From: Bacilli bacterium
GTDB taxonomy: Bacteria > Bacillota_I > Bacilli_A > RF39 > UBA660
Reading direction: 5' to 3'
Length of the DNA: 29,403 bases
Assembly (NCBI GenBank): GCA_028684735.1
Contig: JAQUFI010000004.1
Coordinates: 1 to 29,403 of the forward strand
A program made the position numbers and the translations under genes. This document shows positions 1-9,157 of this stretch, one piece after another (position 1 is the first letter of the stretch; each line of letters starts with the position of its first letter). The notes under the pieces are model-generated. The model ran no database searches, was not told the origin of the DNA, and saw only the letters and a program-made list of their open reading frames with translations.

Positions 1-68
1 AGGCATTAGAAAAATTGATAAACATTCATATATATGATAGAATAATATTATATTAGGGAGGCATAAAG

Positions 69-590
69 ATGGAAAAATATATTCCTGATAGGTATCAAAA
101 AAGTATTTATACAATTGATTATGATAATCTTTTGAAATGTGGGATTACCTGCTTATTATTTGATTTAGATAATACAATTGCTCCCATTGGTATAGTAGAA
201 CCAACAAAAAAAACCAAAGAATTATTTAAAAAGTTAAAAGAAAAAGGTTTTAAATTAGTTATTTTCTCAAATAGTAATAAAAAACGTTTAAAACCATTTA
301 AAGAAATATTAGATGTTGATTGCTGTGCATCAGCTTTAAAACCTTTAAGTGGTAAATTTTTAAAAGTTTTAAATGAATATGATTTAGATGTTAGTGAAGT
401 AGCAATTATTGGTGATCAAATACTTACTGATGTAGTTGGCGGAAATAATGTTGGTATTACAACTATTCTTATTAATCCTGTAAGTACCAAAGATTTTTGG
501 TTTACGAAAATTAACCGATTATTTGAAAAGAAAATTATTAATAAATTAAGTAAAAGAGATTTATTTTATAAAGGAAAATACTATGAATAA
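69..590 (+). CDS. yqeG: YqeG family HAD-IIIA phosphatase
   Basis: Cytoplasmic HAD-superfamily hydrolase of the YqeG family, 173 aa, the family's usual size. Motif I is LLFDLDNTIAP near residues 30-40, with both catalytic Asp. Motif II is the Ser in VIFSNSNKKR. A conserved Lys lies in ALKPLSGKF, and motif III/IV is IIGDQILTDVVGG. The start is an ATG preceded by GGGAGG at about 56-61. Its last 8 bases overlap the start of yqeH (ATGAATAA), so the two genes are translationally coupled, matching the conserved yqeG-yqeH order in Firmicutes. The substrate is not established; the pairing with a ribosome-assembly GTPase suggests a related role, which is inference. Confidence 0.92.
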   Translation: MEKYIPDRYQKSIYTIDYDNLLKCGITCLLFDLDNTIAPIGIVEPTKKTKELFKKLKEKGFKLVIFSNSNKKRLKPFKEILDVDCCASALKPLSGKFLKVLNEYDLDVSEVAIIGDQILTDVVGGNNVGITTILINPVSTKDFWFTKINRLFEKKIINKLSKRDLFYKGKYYE

Positions 591-1560
591 AAAATGTTTA
601 GGGTGTGGAATTAATCTTCAGACAGACTCTAAAAATAGAGAAGGATATGTTATAGGAGAACATGATATATGTGAGCGATGTCATCGTCTTAAGAATTATG
701 GTGATTATCAAGTAAGCACTAAAAACAATAGTGATTTTATAAATATCTTAAATCAAATAAATCAAACTAAATCGTTAGTTGTCTTGGTTGTTGATCTATT
801 TGATTTAAAAGAAAATTATGATTTATTTATAAATCATCTCCAAAATCCTATTCTTTTAGTAATGACCAAAAGAGATTTATTACCTAGATCTTATAGTGAT
901 ACAAAACTATTAAGTTATCTTGATTTAAAATGTGTTGATAAGGTTATTGTTAGTAGTAAAAAAAATTATAACTTTGATTCATTGATTGAGAAAATAAGAA
1001 AGTATCAAACCGATAAACAAGTTTATGTGGTTGGTTATACGAATGATGGTAAATCAACTTTAATCAATAAATTGATTTATAACTATTCTGATACACTACC
1101 AACTATTACGACTAGTCATCTTCCTTCGACAACCTTAAACAACATTGAAATAAAGTTAGATGATGATTTAGTTATGATTGATACTCCAGGTTTATTAGAT
1201 GAAGGCAATATCGAAAATAATTTTGATTTAATAAAAACTGTTTTACCTCAAAAGGAAATTAAACCTCTTACTTATCAAATTAAGGTTAAACAAACTTTTT
1301 TAATTAATGATTTAGTAAGATTAGATATTGATCGTGATAATAATATTACTTTTTATATCAATAATAGTTTAAAAATGGAACGACTTTACAAAGAAAACAC
1401 TCATTTGAAAAATTTAGAAAAGCATGTGATTGATGTTCAAAATAATAGTGATATAGTTATTAGTGGGTTAGGTTTTATTAGAATTAAAAAAGCTTGTCAA
1501 ATCACTATTTATACATTAAAAGGAGTAAAGGTTTTTACTAGGAAAGCATTAATTTCGTAA
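583..1560 (+). CDS. yqeH: Ribosome biogenesis GTPase YqeH (circularly permuted)
   Basis: GTPase needed for assembly of the 30S subunit in Bacillus. The N-terminus has a four-Cys zinc finger (CLGCG near residue 5 and CERCHRLKNYGDY near residue 30). The G motifs are in permuted order: G4 TKRDLLP, G5-like SSKK, then G1 GYTNDGKST, a Thr-rich G2 and G3 DTPG. A C-terminal RNA- or protein-binding region follows. At 325 aa it is shorter than the roughly 366 aa of B. subtilis YqeH, mostly through short spacers. It overlaps yqeG by 8 bases. A T-run without a convincing hairpin follows the stop. Confidence 0.94.
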   Translation: MNKKCLGCGINLQTDSKNREGYVIGEHDICERCHRLKNYGDYQVSTKNNSDFINILNQINQTKSLVVLVVDLFDLKENYDLFINHLQNPILLVMTKRDLLPRSYSDTKLLSYLDLKCVDKVIVSSKKNYNFDSLIEKIRKYQTDKQVYVVGYTNDGKSTLINKLIYNYSDTLPTITTSHLPSTTLNNIEIKLDDDLVMIDTPGLLDEGNIENNFDLIKTVLPQKEIKPLTYQIKVKQTFLINDLVRLDIDRDNNITFYINNSLKMERLYKENTHLKNLEKHVIDVQNNSDIVISGLGFIRIKKACQITIYTLKGVKVFTRKALIS

Positions 1561-1589
1561 TTACTCTTTTTTTTTATCAATAAATTAGG

Positions 1590-1595
1590 TATAAT
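1590..1595 (+). promoter_or_regulatory. -10 box for the HerA-like gene
   Basis: TATAAT 24 bases before the ATG at 1619, with the ribosome binding site GAGGTG at 1609-1614. No good -35 box is seen. Confidence 0.5.
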
Positions 1596-1618
1596 AATAT
1601 ATAAGATAGAGGTGTAAT

Positions 1619-3391
1619 ATGTTAGGAACAATTATTGGTACAGAAGAAAATGATGTTTTAATTAGAATAAATGTTAGTTTAAATGAAGTACCTAATTTAG
1701 TTAATTATCACATCATTATGGAAGATGAGGACAAAAAAATTGTAGCTGAAATCACAAATGTTACTGATGGAATAGCTAAGGCTAATCTGTTAGGAGAAAT
1801 AATTGATGATCGTTTTGTTTTTGGGGTGATTAGAAAACCATCATTCTCTTCAAGTGTTAAAATTATATCTAAAGAAAAAATACCAATGATTATTGGTATT
1901 GACAATTATAGAGAAGATAAACATTTATATCTAGGTGAAAGCCCTCTTTATCAAGGGGTTAAACTAGGGGTTGATGTCAATGATTTTTTTAGTAATCATT
2001 TTGCTATCTTTGGTTCAACAGGTAGTGGTAAATCCTGTAGTGTTGCCCGTATTTTTCAAAACCTTTTTGAAAAGAGTAGTAGTGTTCCATACAAAGCCAG
2101 TATTTTTATTTTTGATGCTTATGGTGAATATCATAATGCTTTTAAAGATTTAGGTAAAAAAGTACCAGAAATTAGTATGAAAACCTATACAACTAATACT
2201 TATTTTAATAATACGGATTTAATGAAAATACCTTTATGGTTATTAGGGGTTGACGATATTGCATTGTTATTAGGTGCTGAAAGTCCATCTCAAATCCCGA
2301 TTATCGAAAAGGCTTTAAAACTAGTAACTATTTTTGCTCGTGAAGAAGATAACGTTATTGCTCATAAAAATGATATTATTGCTCGTGCATTATTAGATAT
2401 TTTATCTAGTGGTCGACCTCCTGCTCAAATTAGAGATCAAGTCTTTTCTGTTTTAACATACTATAACACGACAGAATTAAATCTTGATACACCAGTATAT
2501 CAACCAGGATATACTAGACCATTAAAACAATGTCTATTGATTGATGCTAGTGGAAAAATTAGGGATATGGAACTTTTAACAACTTTTATTGAATCATTTT
2601 TAGCAGATAATTTAGAATTAGTATTACCAGATGGAACATTTACTTATAGTTTAGAAGATTTAAAACATGCAATGGATTTTGCTTTAATCTCGGAAGGTAT
2701 TTTAAAGAGTGATAAAGTATATGATGATACAAATGTTTTAAAGGTTAGATTACACAGTTTAATTAATAGTTCTTATAATGTCTATTTTAATTATCCAAAA
2801 TATGTTTCAAAGGAGCAATATATTAAACAATTGATGACCTCAATCGATGGAAAAAAAGCTCAAATCATTAATTTTAATATTAACTATGTTGATGATCGTT
2901 TTGCCAAAGTCGTTGTTAAAATATATTCTAAATTACTATTCGATTATACGAAGGAACGAAATGAAAGAGGAACGATGCCTATTCATATTATTTTAGAGGA
3001 AGCCCATCGCTATGTTCAAAATGATAATGACATTAATTTATTAGGTTATAATATTTTTGAAAGAATTACTAAAGAAGGTCGTAAATATGGTATTCTTTTA
3101 GGTTTAATTTCTCAAAGACCATCAGAATTATCTGAAACAGCAATTTCTCAATGTAGTAACTTCTTAATTTTCAAGATGCTTCATCCTAAAGATATCAATT
3201 ATATTAGAGAAATGACACCTAATATAACTGATGATACAACTAAAAAATTAAAAGTTTTACAACCAGGTACTTGTGTTGCTTTTGGATTAGCTTTTAAAGT
3301 TCCTATTATAATTAAACTAGCAATGCCAGATCCCGCTCCATCAAGTAATAGTTCTGATATAAGTGCGAACTGGTTTATTCAAAGAAGCTGA
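1619..3391 (+). CDS. HerA/FtsK-superfamily ATPase (DUF87)
   Basis: Predicted hexameric DNA-translocating ATPase of the HerA type, 590 aa. The N-terminal ~100 residues form a beta-rich HAS-barrel-like domain. Walker A is GSTGSGKS at residues 132-139, and Walker B is IILEEAHRY with the acidic pair at 460-461. The later GRKYGILLGLISQRP segment fits the sensor/arginine region of this superfamily. HerA normally works with the nuclease NurA in DNA end processing or in defence modules; no nuclease gene adjoins it here, so its partner is unknown. It stops with TGA (3389-3391), direct evidence that TGA is a stop in this genome. No membrane segment is present, which excludes FtsK itself. Confidence 0.82.
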   Translation: MLGTIIGTEENDVLIRINVSLNEVPNLVNYHIIMEDEDKKIVAEITNVTDGIAKANLLGEIIDDRFVFGVIRKPSFSSSVKIISKEKIPMIIGIDNYREDKHLYLGESPLYQGVKLGVDVNDFFSNHFAIFGSTGSGKSCSVARIFQNLFEKSSSVPYKASIFIFDAYGEYHNAFKDLGKKVPEISMKTYTTNTYFNNTDLMKIPLWLLGVDDIALLLGAESPSQIPIIEKALKLVTIFAREEDNVIAHKNDIIARALLDILSSGRPPAQIRDQVFSVLTYYNTTELNLDTPVYQPGYTRPLKQCLLIDASGKIRDMELLTTFIESFLADNLELVLPDGTFTYSLEDLKHAMDFALISEGILKSDKVYDDTNVLKVRLHSLINSSYNVYFNYPKYVSKEQYIKQLMTSIDGKKAQIINFNINYVDDRFAKVVVKIYSKLLFDYTKERNERGTMPIHIILEEAHRYVQNDNDINLLGYNIFERITKEGRKYGILLGLISQRPSELSETAISQCSNFLIFKMLHPKDINYIREMTPNITDDTTKKLKVLQPGTCVAFGLAFKVPIIIKLAMPDPAPSSNSSDISANWFIQRS

Positions 3392-3392
3392 T

Positions 3393-3421
3393 TTGTCATT
3401 AAAGATAAAAAATGCTATAAT
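3393..3421 (+). promoter_or_regulatory. Promoter of ltaS
   Basis: TTGTCA (3393-3398), a 17-base spacer and TATAAT (3416-3421) with an extended TGC at 3413-3415. It begins just after the stop of the upstream ATPase gene, so ltaS has its own promoter. Confidence 0.75.
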
Positions 3422-3444
3422 TATTTCTGGTTTGAGGTGATAAT

Positions 3445-5460
3445 GTGAAGAAAGCAATTGATCAATTCATTTTAAATATGACAACATATATGAGAACAAG
3501 TGTGTTATTCTTTACTTTTGTAATAACCTCCTTAATTAATGGATGGTTAGTAAGATTTTTTACAGTTAAAAATTATTTTGCGATAAAACCTATTTTGGCC
3601 GATTTAGTAATTATTTTAATTATTGGTGCTTTAGGTTATTTTATCAAACCTAAAAAACAATTTAGATATTACTTTATTTTTTCAATTATTCTAACAGCTA
3701 TTTGTTTAATTAATTCAATTTATTATACAAATTACTTATCGTTTACTTCTTTTTCCTTATTAGCTACCTCATTACAATTAGTCGATGTGGCGGATGCCGT
3801 TATTGGAGAAGTATTCGAATTTAAAGACCTTATCTATATATATGGCCCAATCACATTGTTTATGGTTAATAATAGTCTAAAGAAAAAAAAATATTTTGAT
3901 TATGTTTCGACAATTGAAAAGGGTAAAGTTAGAGCTTTAAATACTTTAGTAGTGGCTTTAATAACTCTAGGTTTTTTTATGTCAATGGTTACAGGTGTTG
4001 ATTTAAGTCGTCTAGGTAAACAGTGGAATCGTGAATTTGTTGTTATGCAATTTGGTATTTATGTCTATCAATTAAATGATGCGATAGCTAGTATTCAACC
4101 TCAGATAAGTCCTTTATTTGGTTACGATAATGCGGCTAAATTGTTTAGAGAGTTTTATGATGAAAAACCAAAAGAAGCACCAACTAATGACTATACTAAT
4201 ATTTTTAAAGGAAAAAATGTGATTTTAATTCATGCTGAAAGTATTCAAAGTTTTTTGATTAATAAAAGTTTTAATGATATCCCAGCTACACCTAATTTAA
4301 ATAAATTAGCTAATGAAGGAATATATTTTTCTAATTTTTATTCACAAGAAAGTGTTGGTACTAGTAGTGATAGTGAATTTACGATTAATACTTCATTAAT
4401 GCCAGCTTCTAGTGGAACGGTCTTTGTTAGTTATTGGGACCGTCAATATGTTGCTACCCCTCAATTATTAAAAGAAAAGGGTTATTATACATTCACCATG
4501 CATGGTAATAAAGCTGCTTTCTGGAACCGTAATATCATGCACCCCTTATTGGGATTTGAAAAGTATTATGCTTATAACGAAGCTTATGAATTAGATGAGA
4601 TGCTTGGTTTAGGATTGAGTGATAAATCATTCTTTAAACAAAGTGTTCCCATTATCAAAGATATTAGTGAAAACTATAAAAATTTTATAGGAACTTTAAT
4701 TATGCTTTCTAATCATACTCCTTTTACAGACATTGAAGCTATTAGTGATTATGAAGTCGATTATAAATACGAAAAGATTAATGAGATAACAGGTGAGAAA
4801 GAAATCGTTAGTGCTCCTTATTTAGAAGGAACTAAAATAGGTAGTTATATTAAATCAGTTAATTATGCGGATGCTGCTATTGGAGAATTTATTAATGGTT
4901 TAGATGCTTCAGGTTTATTAGATAATACTGTTATTGTTATCTATGGTGATCATGATGCTAAAATTAAAAGGTCAGAGTTCAATCGCTATTATAACTATGA
5001 TCCTTATACTGATAACATCTTAACGAAAGATGATGAAAACTATCAAGACATAAACTTTTATACCTATGAATTAAATCGTAAAGTACCATTTATTATATGG
5101 ACTAAAAACAAAAAATTTAAAACCGAAGTAACGAAAGTCATGGGAATGTATGATGTGGGACCTACTTTAGGTAATATGTTTGGATTTAATAATCCTTATG
5201 CTTTAGGTCATGATATCTTTAGTATCAATGAAAATGTGGTAGTATTTCCTGATGGTAATTGGTTAACTAATAAGATGTATTATAATAATCAAAAAGAAGA
5301 GGGATTACTACTTCAACCAGACGAGCCAGTAAGCAGGGATTATATTGATAAATACAATGATTATGCAACGAGAATAATCGATTTATCAGATGCGATTATT
5401 GTCCATGATTTAATTCGTAAAACCCAAGAATCTGAAAGTGTCTTAAAACAAGCTAAATAA
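3445..5460 (+). CDS. ltaS: LTA synthase family protein (lipoteichoic acid synthase)
   Basis: Membrane enzyme that polymerises glycerol phosphate from phosphatidylglycerol onto the lipoteichoic acid anchor. It has five N-terminal membrane helices (to about residue 185) and an extracellular sulfatase-fold domain from about residue 250. The metal and catalytic set is visible: E265 in LIHAESIQSF, catalytic T306 in SVGTSSDSEF, MHGNKAAFWNRN, and YGDHD for the C-terminal metal site. Length 671 aa is normal for LtaS. Translation starts at GTG 3445: the ATG two bases upstream runs straight into TGA, and GAGGTGAT lies just before. A strong promoter precedes it and a hairpin terminator follows. Its presence implies a Gram-positive envelope with a polyglycerol-phosphate polymer. 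Confidence 0.92.
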   Translation: MKKAIDQFILNMTTYMRTSVLFFTFVITSLINGWLVRFFTVKNYFAIKPILADLVIILIIGALGYFIKPKKQFRYYFIFSIILTAICLINSIYYTNYLSFTSFSLLATSLQLVDVADAVIGEVFEFKDLIYIYGPITLFMVNNSLKKKKYFDYVSTIEKGKVRALNTLVVALITLGFFMSMVTGVDLSRLGKQWNREFVVMQFGIYVYQLNDAIASIQPQISPLFGYDNAAKLFREFYDEKPKEAPTNDYTNIFKGKNVILIHAESIQSFLINKSFNDIPATPNLNKLANEGIYFSNFYSQESVGTSSDSEFTINTSLMPASSGTVFVSYWDRQYVATPQLLKEKGYYTFTMHGNKAAFWNRNIMHPLLGFEKYYAYNEAYELDEMLGLGLSDKSFFKQSVPIIKDISENYKNFIGTLIMLSNHTPFTDIEAISDYEVDYKYEKINEITGEKEIVSAPYLEGTKIGSYIKSVNYADAAIGEFINGLDASGLLDNTVIVIYGDHDAKIKRSEFNRYYNYDPYTDNILTKDDENYQDINFYTYELNRKVPFIIWTKNKKFKTEVTKVMGMYDVGPTLGNMFGFNNPYALGHDIFSINENVVVFPDGNWLTNKMYYNNQKEEGLLLQPDEPVSRDYIDKYNDYATRIIDLSDAIIVHDLIRKTQESESVLKQAK

Positions 5461-5484
5461 AACCTTCTAAAAGAAGGTTTTTTT
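5461..5484. terminator. Bidirectional terminator between ltaS and the TasA-like gene
   Basis: Stem AACCTTCT (5461-5468) pairs with 5472-5479 around an AAA loop. A T-run follows on the + strand and an A-rich flank lies on the other side, so it can serve both convergent genes. Confidence 0.85.
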
Positions 5485-5980
5485 ATGTTGTTGCTTGGAT
5501 ATAATCAATGGTAACATCAAAATTAACTGGGGCTGGATTCGGAATAGTTGAAGTTGTATTCCATGTTACAACAATGGAACCAACAGTCACATCGCCAACA
5601 TTTAAAGTTGAACCTTCAATTTCATTCAGTCCAATAATAATAATGGTAAAGTCTTCAGTATTATTTTCATTAATAATTAAATTATCAACAGTTGCAGCTA
5701 AACTACCAGTGTTTTTAATCGTAAAATCGATGGTAACAGTATCACCAGGAAAACTAAGATTAGCATCAATCGTCATTGAAACTCTATTATCATCAAGGGT
5801 TGCAGTAGCTTTAGCAGGATTAGATACTGAAAAACTTGAAAACTCAATTTTAAAATCTCCAACTCCAGTTGCTGTACCGGTAATTCTTAAATTGGCTGCT
5901 AATAGTGCATAAACACCAGTTAAGGCAATCGCAAATACAATTAACCCAATAACTAAATATTTTACTTTTCTATCTCTCAT
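5483..5980 (-). CDS. TasA/CalY-like secreted protein with SipW-type signal
   Basis: Predicted exported protein of 165 aa, divergent from cassette A. It has a basic N-terminus, one hydrophobic helix (about residues 9-28) and then YALLAANLRITGTATG, the same motif that opens four other proteins in the window. The rest is beta-rich, with a pattern (FPGDTVTIDFTIKNTGSLAA) typical of TasA/camelysin-like and DUF11-like immunoglobulin folds. I chose ATG 5980 because AGGAG lies 8 bases upstream; the in-frame GTG at 5989 would abut the ribosome binding site. It is probably exported and cleaved by the neighbouring Sec11-like peptidase to form a surface or matrix component; this is inference. It is recognisably like the proteins at 12409 and 12952 but diverged. 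Confidence 0.72.
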   Translation of the reverse strand: MRDRKVKYLVIGLIVFAIALTGVYALLAANLRITGTATGVGDFKIEFSSFSVSNPAKATATLDDNRVSMTIDANLSFPGDTVTIDFTIKNTGSLAATVDNLIINENNTEDFTIIIIGLNEIEGSTLNVGDVTVGSIVVTWNTTSTIPNPAPVNFDVTIDYIQATT

Positions 5981-6072
5981 CTTTTTCACTCCTATCTATA
6001 TTATGAATACAATCTAATCAAAAAATACACATTCAGTTTAAATTGCTACCGTATAGTCAAACATATCCAGGT

Positions 6073-6078
6073 TATAAT
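6073..6078 (+). promoter_or_regulatory. -10 box of cassette A
   Basis: TATAAT lies 18 bases before the ATG at 6097, with ribosome binding site AAGAGGG at 6084-6090. Because the -10 lies inside the longer reading frame that opens at TTG 6043, it supports the later start. The -35 is weak. Confidence 0.5.
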
Positions 6079-6096
6079 AAAATAAGAGGGAAAAAT

Positions 6097-6909
6097 ATGA
6101 GAAAAAGACTTAAAAAAAAACAACTTATAACAAAACTTTTTCTTCTGGTTATCTTATCAACAATGACGATTGGTATTAGCTATTCACAATTATTTGCATC
6201 ATTAAACATTAAAGGTAATGTCACTGGACATGATGTTACTAAAGATTATGTTATTACCTCAGATAGTAATCCTAACTTAGATATCAGATCATTTACTTCT
6301 AATACTACTCAAGTAGGTAATATTGAAAGAACTAATTATCACTTTAATGTTTTTAATTTAGGTAATGAAACAATCAATAACTTCAAATTAACGATTACTT
6401 TTAACAATATATTACAAAACATTAATCTTGTGGGTTATGAATATACCTTAAATAATAATATTGTTACTATCATAAATAGTAATGGGTTAAAAAAGAGTAA
6501 ATCAGTTTTAGTTGATTTTGTGACTGAAGCTATTTCTATGAATACTAAAATACTAACTATAAAATTAGAGGTTCAAATGAGTAGGGATGAAGTAACATTA
6601 AATGAATTAGGTGTTGTTTTTAATATAACTAGTAGTTGGGGAAATTATACTTATCAATATGATATTAAAGTAACTAATAAAAGAGGAAAACCAATTAATG
6701 CTTGGGAGATAGAAGTCCTATTAAGTAGTAATACATCGTATGTTAGTGGATGGAATGCTAGATATCAGGCAGCTGGAAATAAACTTATTATAAGTAATGC
6801 TGAAAATAATGGAAAATTAAAAAATAATGAAACAACTTCATTAGGACTCCAATTAAATACAGACATTATTAATTTTATACCAACTATTGTTAGATTAAGT
6901 GTTAGGTAA
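6097..6909 (+). CDS. Surface protein with SipW-type signal and CBM2-like domain
   Basis: Predicted exported protein of 270 aa. Basic N-terminus and hydrophobic helix (about 10-30), then ISYSQLFASLNIKG, a variant of the motif shared with the TasA-like proteins here. Residues ~50-165 and ~175-270 look like two tandem beta-sandwiches with the same spacing (aromatic-x-hydrophobic-N, then Ile-x-x-aromatic). The second strongly resembles a family 2 carbohydrate-binding module: SSWGNYTYQYDIKVTN, INAWEIEV, SGWNARY, then NGKLKNNET. The Trp positions match the cellulose-binding face of CBM2, suggesting polysaccharide binding, which is unproven. Followed 3 bases later by the signal peptidase gene, so one operon. 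No sortase motif or C-terminal anchor is seen. Confidence 0.7.
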   Translation: MRKRLKKKQLITKLFLLVILSTMTIGISYSQLFASLNIKGNVTGHDVTKDYVITSDSNPNLDIRSFTSNTTQVGNIERTNYHFNVFNLGNETINNFKLTITFNNILQNINLVGYEYTLNNNIVTIINSNGLKKSKSVLVDFVTEAISMNTKILTIKLEVQMSRDEVTLNELGVVFNITSSWGNYTYQYDIKVTNKRGKPINAWEIEVLLSSNTSYVSGWNARYQAAGNKLIISNAENNGKLKNNETTSLGLQLNTDIINFIPTIVRLSVR

Positions 6910-6912
6910 GTT

Positions 6913-8076
6913 ATGAAAAAGCTATTATTTATTTTGATGATGATAATAATATTTATTTATCTCCTTGCATATCAATGGTTTTTTCGCTATTATGGTGATT
7001 TAATTAGCTATGTTGTTAATCCATTAGTCTGGTTAGGGCTTTCCTTAATTAGTTATCTATTATTATACGAACGATATACTTTTAAATATCGAAAAACAAT
7101 TAGTTATATTGTTATATCTAGTTCATTTATCTATATTATTACTTATTATGCTTTAGGTTTAGTAACTGGTTATACTAATAATCCATATTTGATAACCATA
7201 AGTGGTATTGTTATTAATACTTTTAGTATTCTTTTTGTTATTCTTTATAAAGAATATCTGAGGTATGTTTTATTAATGACATCTAATAAATATAATTATG
7301 TTTATAAAATATTTATTTATCTTTTATTTTTTTTATCTGATTTAAATATATTATTCATTATTAGACAATTAATTAACTCTGTTACCACTTTTAATATCTT
7401 AGGTGAAACAGTAATACCAGTCTTATCAATCAATCTCTTTATGATGTATTTGTGCCAAAAAGGGGGATATATTGTATCTAGTCTGTATCGACTTATAATC
7501 ATCCTCCCAAGTTTACTAATTCCAATTATGCCTAAAGTTGATTGGATTATTCCAGCCTTATTTAATGTCTTATTCCCATTATTTACTTATTTAGTAATTG
7601 AATATATGATCAATAAAAGAAATAAAAAGGTTCCTATTAATGTGGTTGAAGAATTTAATCCTAAAAATTGGATTCTAACCTTTATTATAGCTATTATAAT
7701 AATTATGTTTGGATTAGGTTCATTTGGGGTCAAACCATCAGTTATTTTAACGAAAAGCATGGAACCAAGTATCAAACCAGGTGATCTAATTATTATTCAA
7801 CCAATTAATATTAATGAGATAAAAGCAGGGGATATTATTCAATATAAGACAAATGACTATCATGTTGTTCATCGAGTAGTTAGAGTATTAAAAGATAACG
7901 ATAGTATTCTTTTAGTAACAAAAGGGGATAATAACTTAAGTATTGATCAATTACCTGTCAAAGAAGACCAACTATTAGGTAAAATGAAATATCATATACC
8001 CATCATAGGTTATCCATCATATTTATTGCATCAAATAATAGGAAGTAAAGTGGTCGATATTGAAATAGGGAAATAG
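6913..8076 (+). CDS. Sec11/SipW-type signal peptidase I with polytopic N-terminal domain (cassette A)
   Basis: Membrane serine peptidase predicted to remove the signal peptides of the neighbouring TasA-like and CBM2-like proteins. 387 aa, about twice the length of SipW. The first ~230 residues are many membrane helices and include a GYTNNP motif shared with the paralogue at 14086. A last helix precedes the peptidase domain: Ser282 in TKSMEPSIKPGD, His320 in VVHRVV and Asp339 in TKGDNN. His in place of the bacterial Lys marks the ER/archaeal/SipW type. It sits between its likely substrate and a DUF5305 gene (9 bases downstream). Peptidase assignment is firm; the role of the membrane domain is unknown. 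Confidence 0.85.
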   Translation: MKKLLFILMMIIIFIYLLAYQWFFRYYGDLISYVVNPLVWLGLSLISYLLLYERYTFKYRKTISYIVISSSFIYIITYYALGLVTGYTNNPYLITISGIVINTFSILFVILYKEYLRYVLLMTSNKYNYVYKIFIYLLFFLSDLNILFIIRQLINSVTTFNILGETVIPVLSINLFMMYLCQKGGYIVSSLYRLIIILPSLLIPIMPKVDWIIPALFNVLFPLFTYLVIEYMINKRNKKVPINVVEEFNPKNWILTFIIAIIIIMFGLGSFGVKPSVILTKSMEPSIKPGDLIIIQPININEIKAGDIIQYKTNDYHVVHRVVRVLKDNDSILLVTKGDNNLSIDQLPVKEDQLLGKMKYHIPIIGYPSYLLHQIIGSKVVDIEIGK

Positions 8077-8085
8077 GGTGATAAG

Positions 8086-9135
8086 ATGAAGATTAAAAGG
8101 AAGGATAAAATAATTATCTTTTTAAGTATAATCGTTATGATAACCGCATCTCTTATTTTAATTTATAATATTACTCAAATATTAAAGTATCGTGAAGGTC
8201 ACCCTAAGGATATTGCTTACACAATGAGGATTGAAGATAGTAATAATTATGAAGTAATTTTAAAAGCTAATCCTTTTCTTACAAATGATGAACTAGATAG
8301 TAGTTTCTCTTATATAACCTCATTAGTTAATTATATTAATACTAATTTTACCTATCAATTTGCTATCGATAAAAAAATTCCTCTTAATTTTGATTATTAT
8401 ATAAAAGCAAATATTGTAAGTAAAACTGAAAGTGATGCAACAACTGAAACTTTAAAACCTGTCTGGAATAAAGAATTTATTTTAACTGACCATCGAATAG
8501 GTACTAGCAATAATTCTAAAATAACAATTTCAGAAAATTTAAGAATTGACTTAGATTATTATAATGACTTAGTTAATCTTTTTAAAACTACTTTGAATAT
8601 CCCTATTACATCAACCATAGAAGTAAAATTGATGGTAAGTATTAAAGGAAAATTAGATAATAATATCAATAAAGATCATTATATGCTGATGAGTATTCCT
8701 TTAGATGTCCAAGTATTCGATATTAAAACATCAACTAATTATGTAAGTGTCGAAACAATCTATAATAAAGAATTACCTAAAAAAGAAATCAGTTATTTAA
8801 TTATTATTATTTATATAAGTAGTATTATAGCTATTATATATATTGGGATGTTTATTATTCAACGTACTTATAATCGCTATAAGAGTAAATTTGTTTTAAT
8901 TAGAAATAAAATTCTAAAAGACTATAGTGACCGCATTGTAACAATATCTAATTTTGTCCAAGATAATAAATTTAAAACAATTAATGTTACTGAATTTGAT
9001 GAATTAGTAGATTTAGCTAATGAAGCCTATGAACCAATCCTATATTGGGCCAGAAAAGATACAAAAGAATCATGGTTCATAATCATTAGAGATAACATTA
9101 TATATCGTTATGTTCTGTCCAAAAAAGGCTCATAA
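8086..9135 (+). CDS. DUF5305 domain membrane protein (cassette A)
   Basis: Protein of 349 aa with a bitopic hairpin topology: helix at about residues 8-27, a ~200-residue external domain, a second helix at about 236-258, then a ~90-residue cytoplasmic tail. It resembles DUF5305 proteins, which in my recollection occur beside SipW-like signal peptidases. The tail holds a TEFDELVDLANEAYEPIL segment matched in the cassette B paralogue (SFDEMLNLSNSLLLPIM), so the inside part is conserved. Likely a partner of the signal peptidase, either a chaperone, assembly factor or sensor of exported subunits; function is unknown. Ribosome binding site is GGGTGAT before ATG 8086. Confidence 0.72.
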   Translation: MKIKRKDKIIIFLSIIVMITASLILIYNITQILKYREGHPKDIAYTMRIEDSNNYEVILKANPFLTNDELDSSFSYITSLVNYINTNFTYQFAIDKKIPLNFDYYIKANIVSKTESDATTETLKPVWNKEFILTDHRIGTSNNSKITISENLRIDLDYYNDLVNLFKTTLNIPITSTIEVKLMVSIKGKLDNNINKDHYMLMSIPLDVQVFDIKTSTNYVSVETIYNKELPKKEISYLIIIIYISSIIAIIYIGMFIIQRTYNRYKSKFVLIRNKILKDYSDRIVTISNFVQDNKFKTINVTEFDELVDLANEAYEPILYWARKDTKESWFIIIRDNIIYRYVLSKKGS

Positions 9136-9146
9136 AAAGCCTTTTT
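9122..9146 (+). terminator. Terminator of cassette A
   Basis: The hairpin overlaps the stop codon: AAAAAGGCT pairs with AGCCTTTTT around a CATAAAA loop, followed by further T-runs. Confidence 0.85.
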
Positions 9147-9157
9147 GTTGTTTTTGA

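Noticed and set aside
3..56. Tail of an upstream gene ending at TAG 54-56
   Set aside because: The frame is open from the window edge, but 17 codons without a recognisable motif cannot be told from chance; another frame ends at TGA 35-37.
5508..5912. 134-aa reading frame on the plus strand
   Set aside because: It mirrors the TasA-like gene on the minus strand, which has the signal peptide and ribosome binding site.
6043..6096. Longer start (TTG 6043) of the CBM2-like protein
   Set aside because: The added codons contain the -10 box and the ribosome binding site, and the start at 6097 gives a normal signal peptide.
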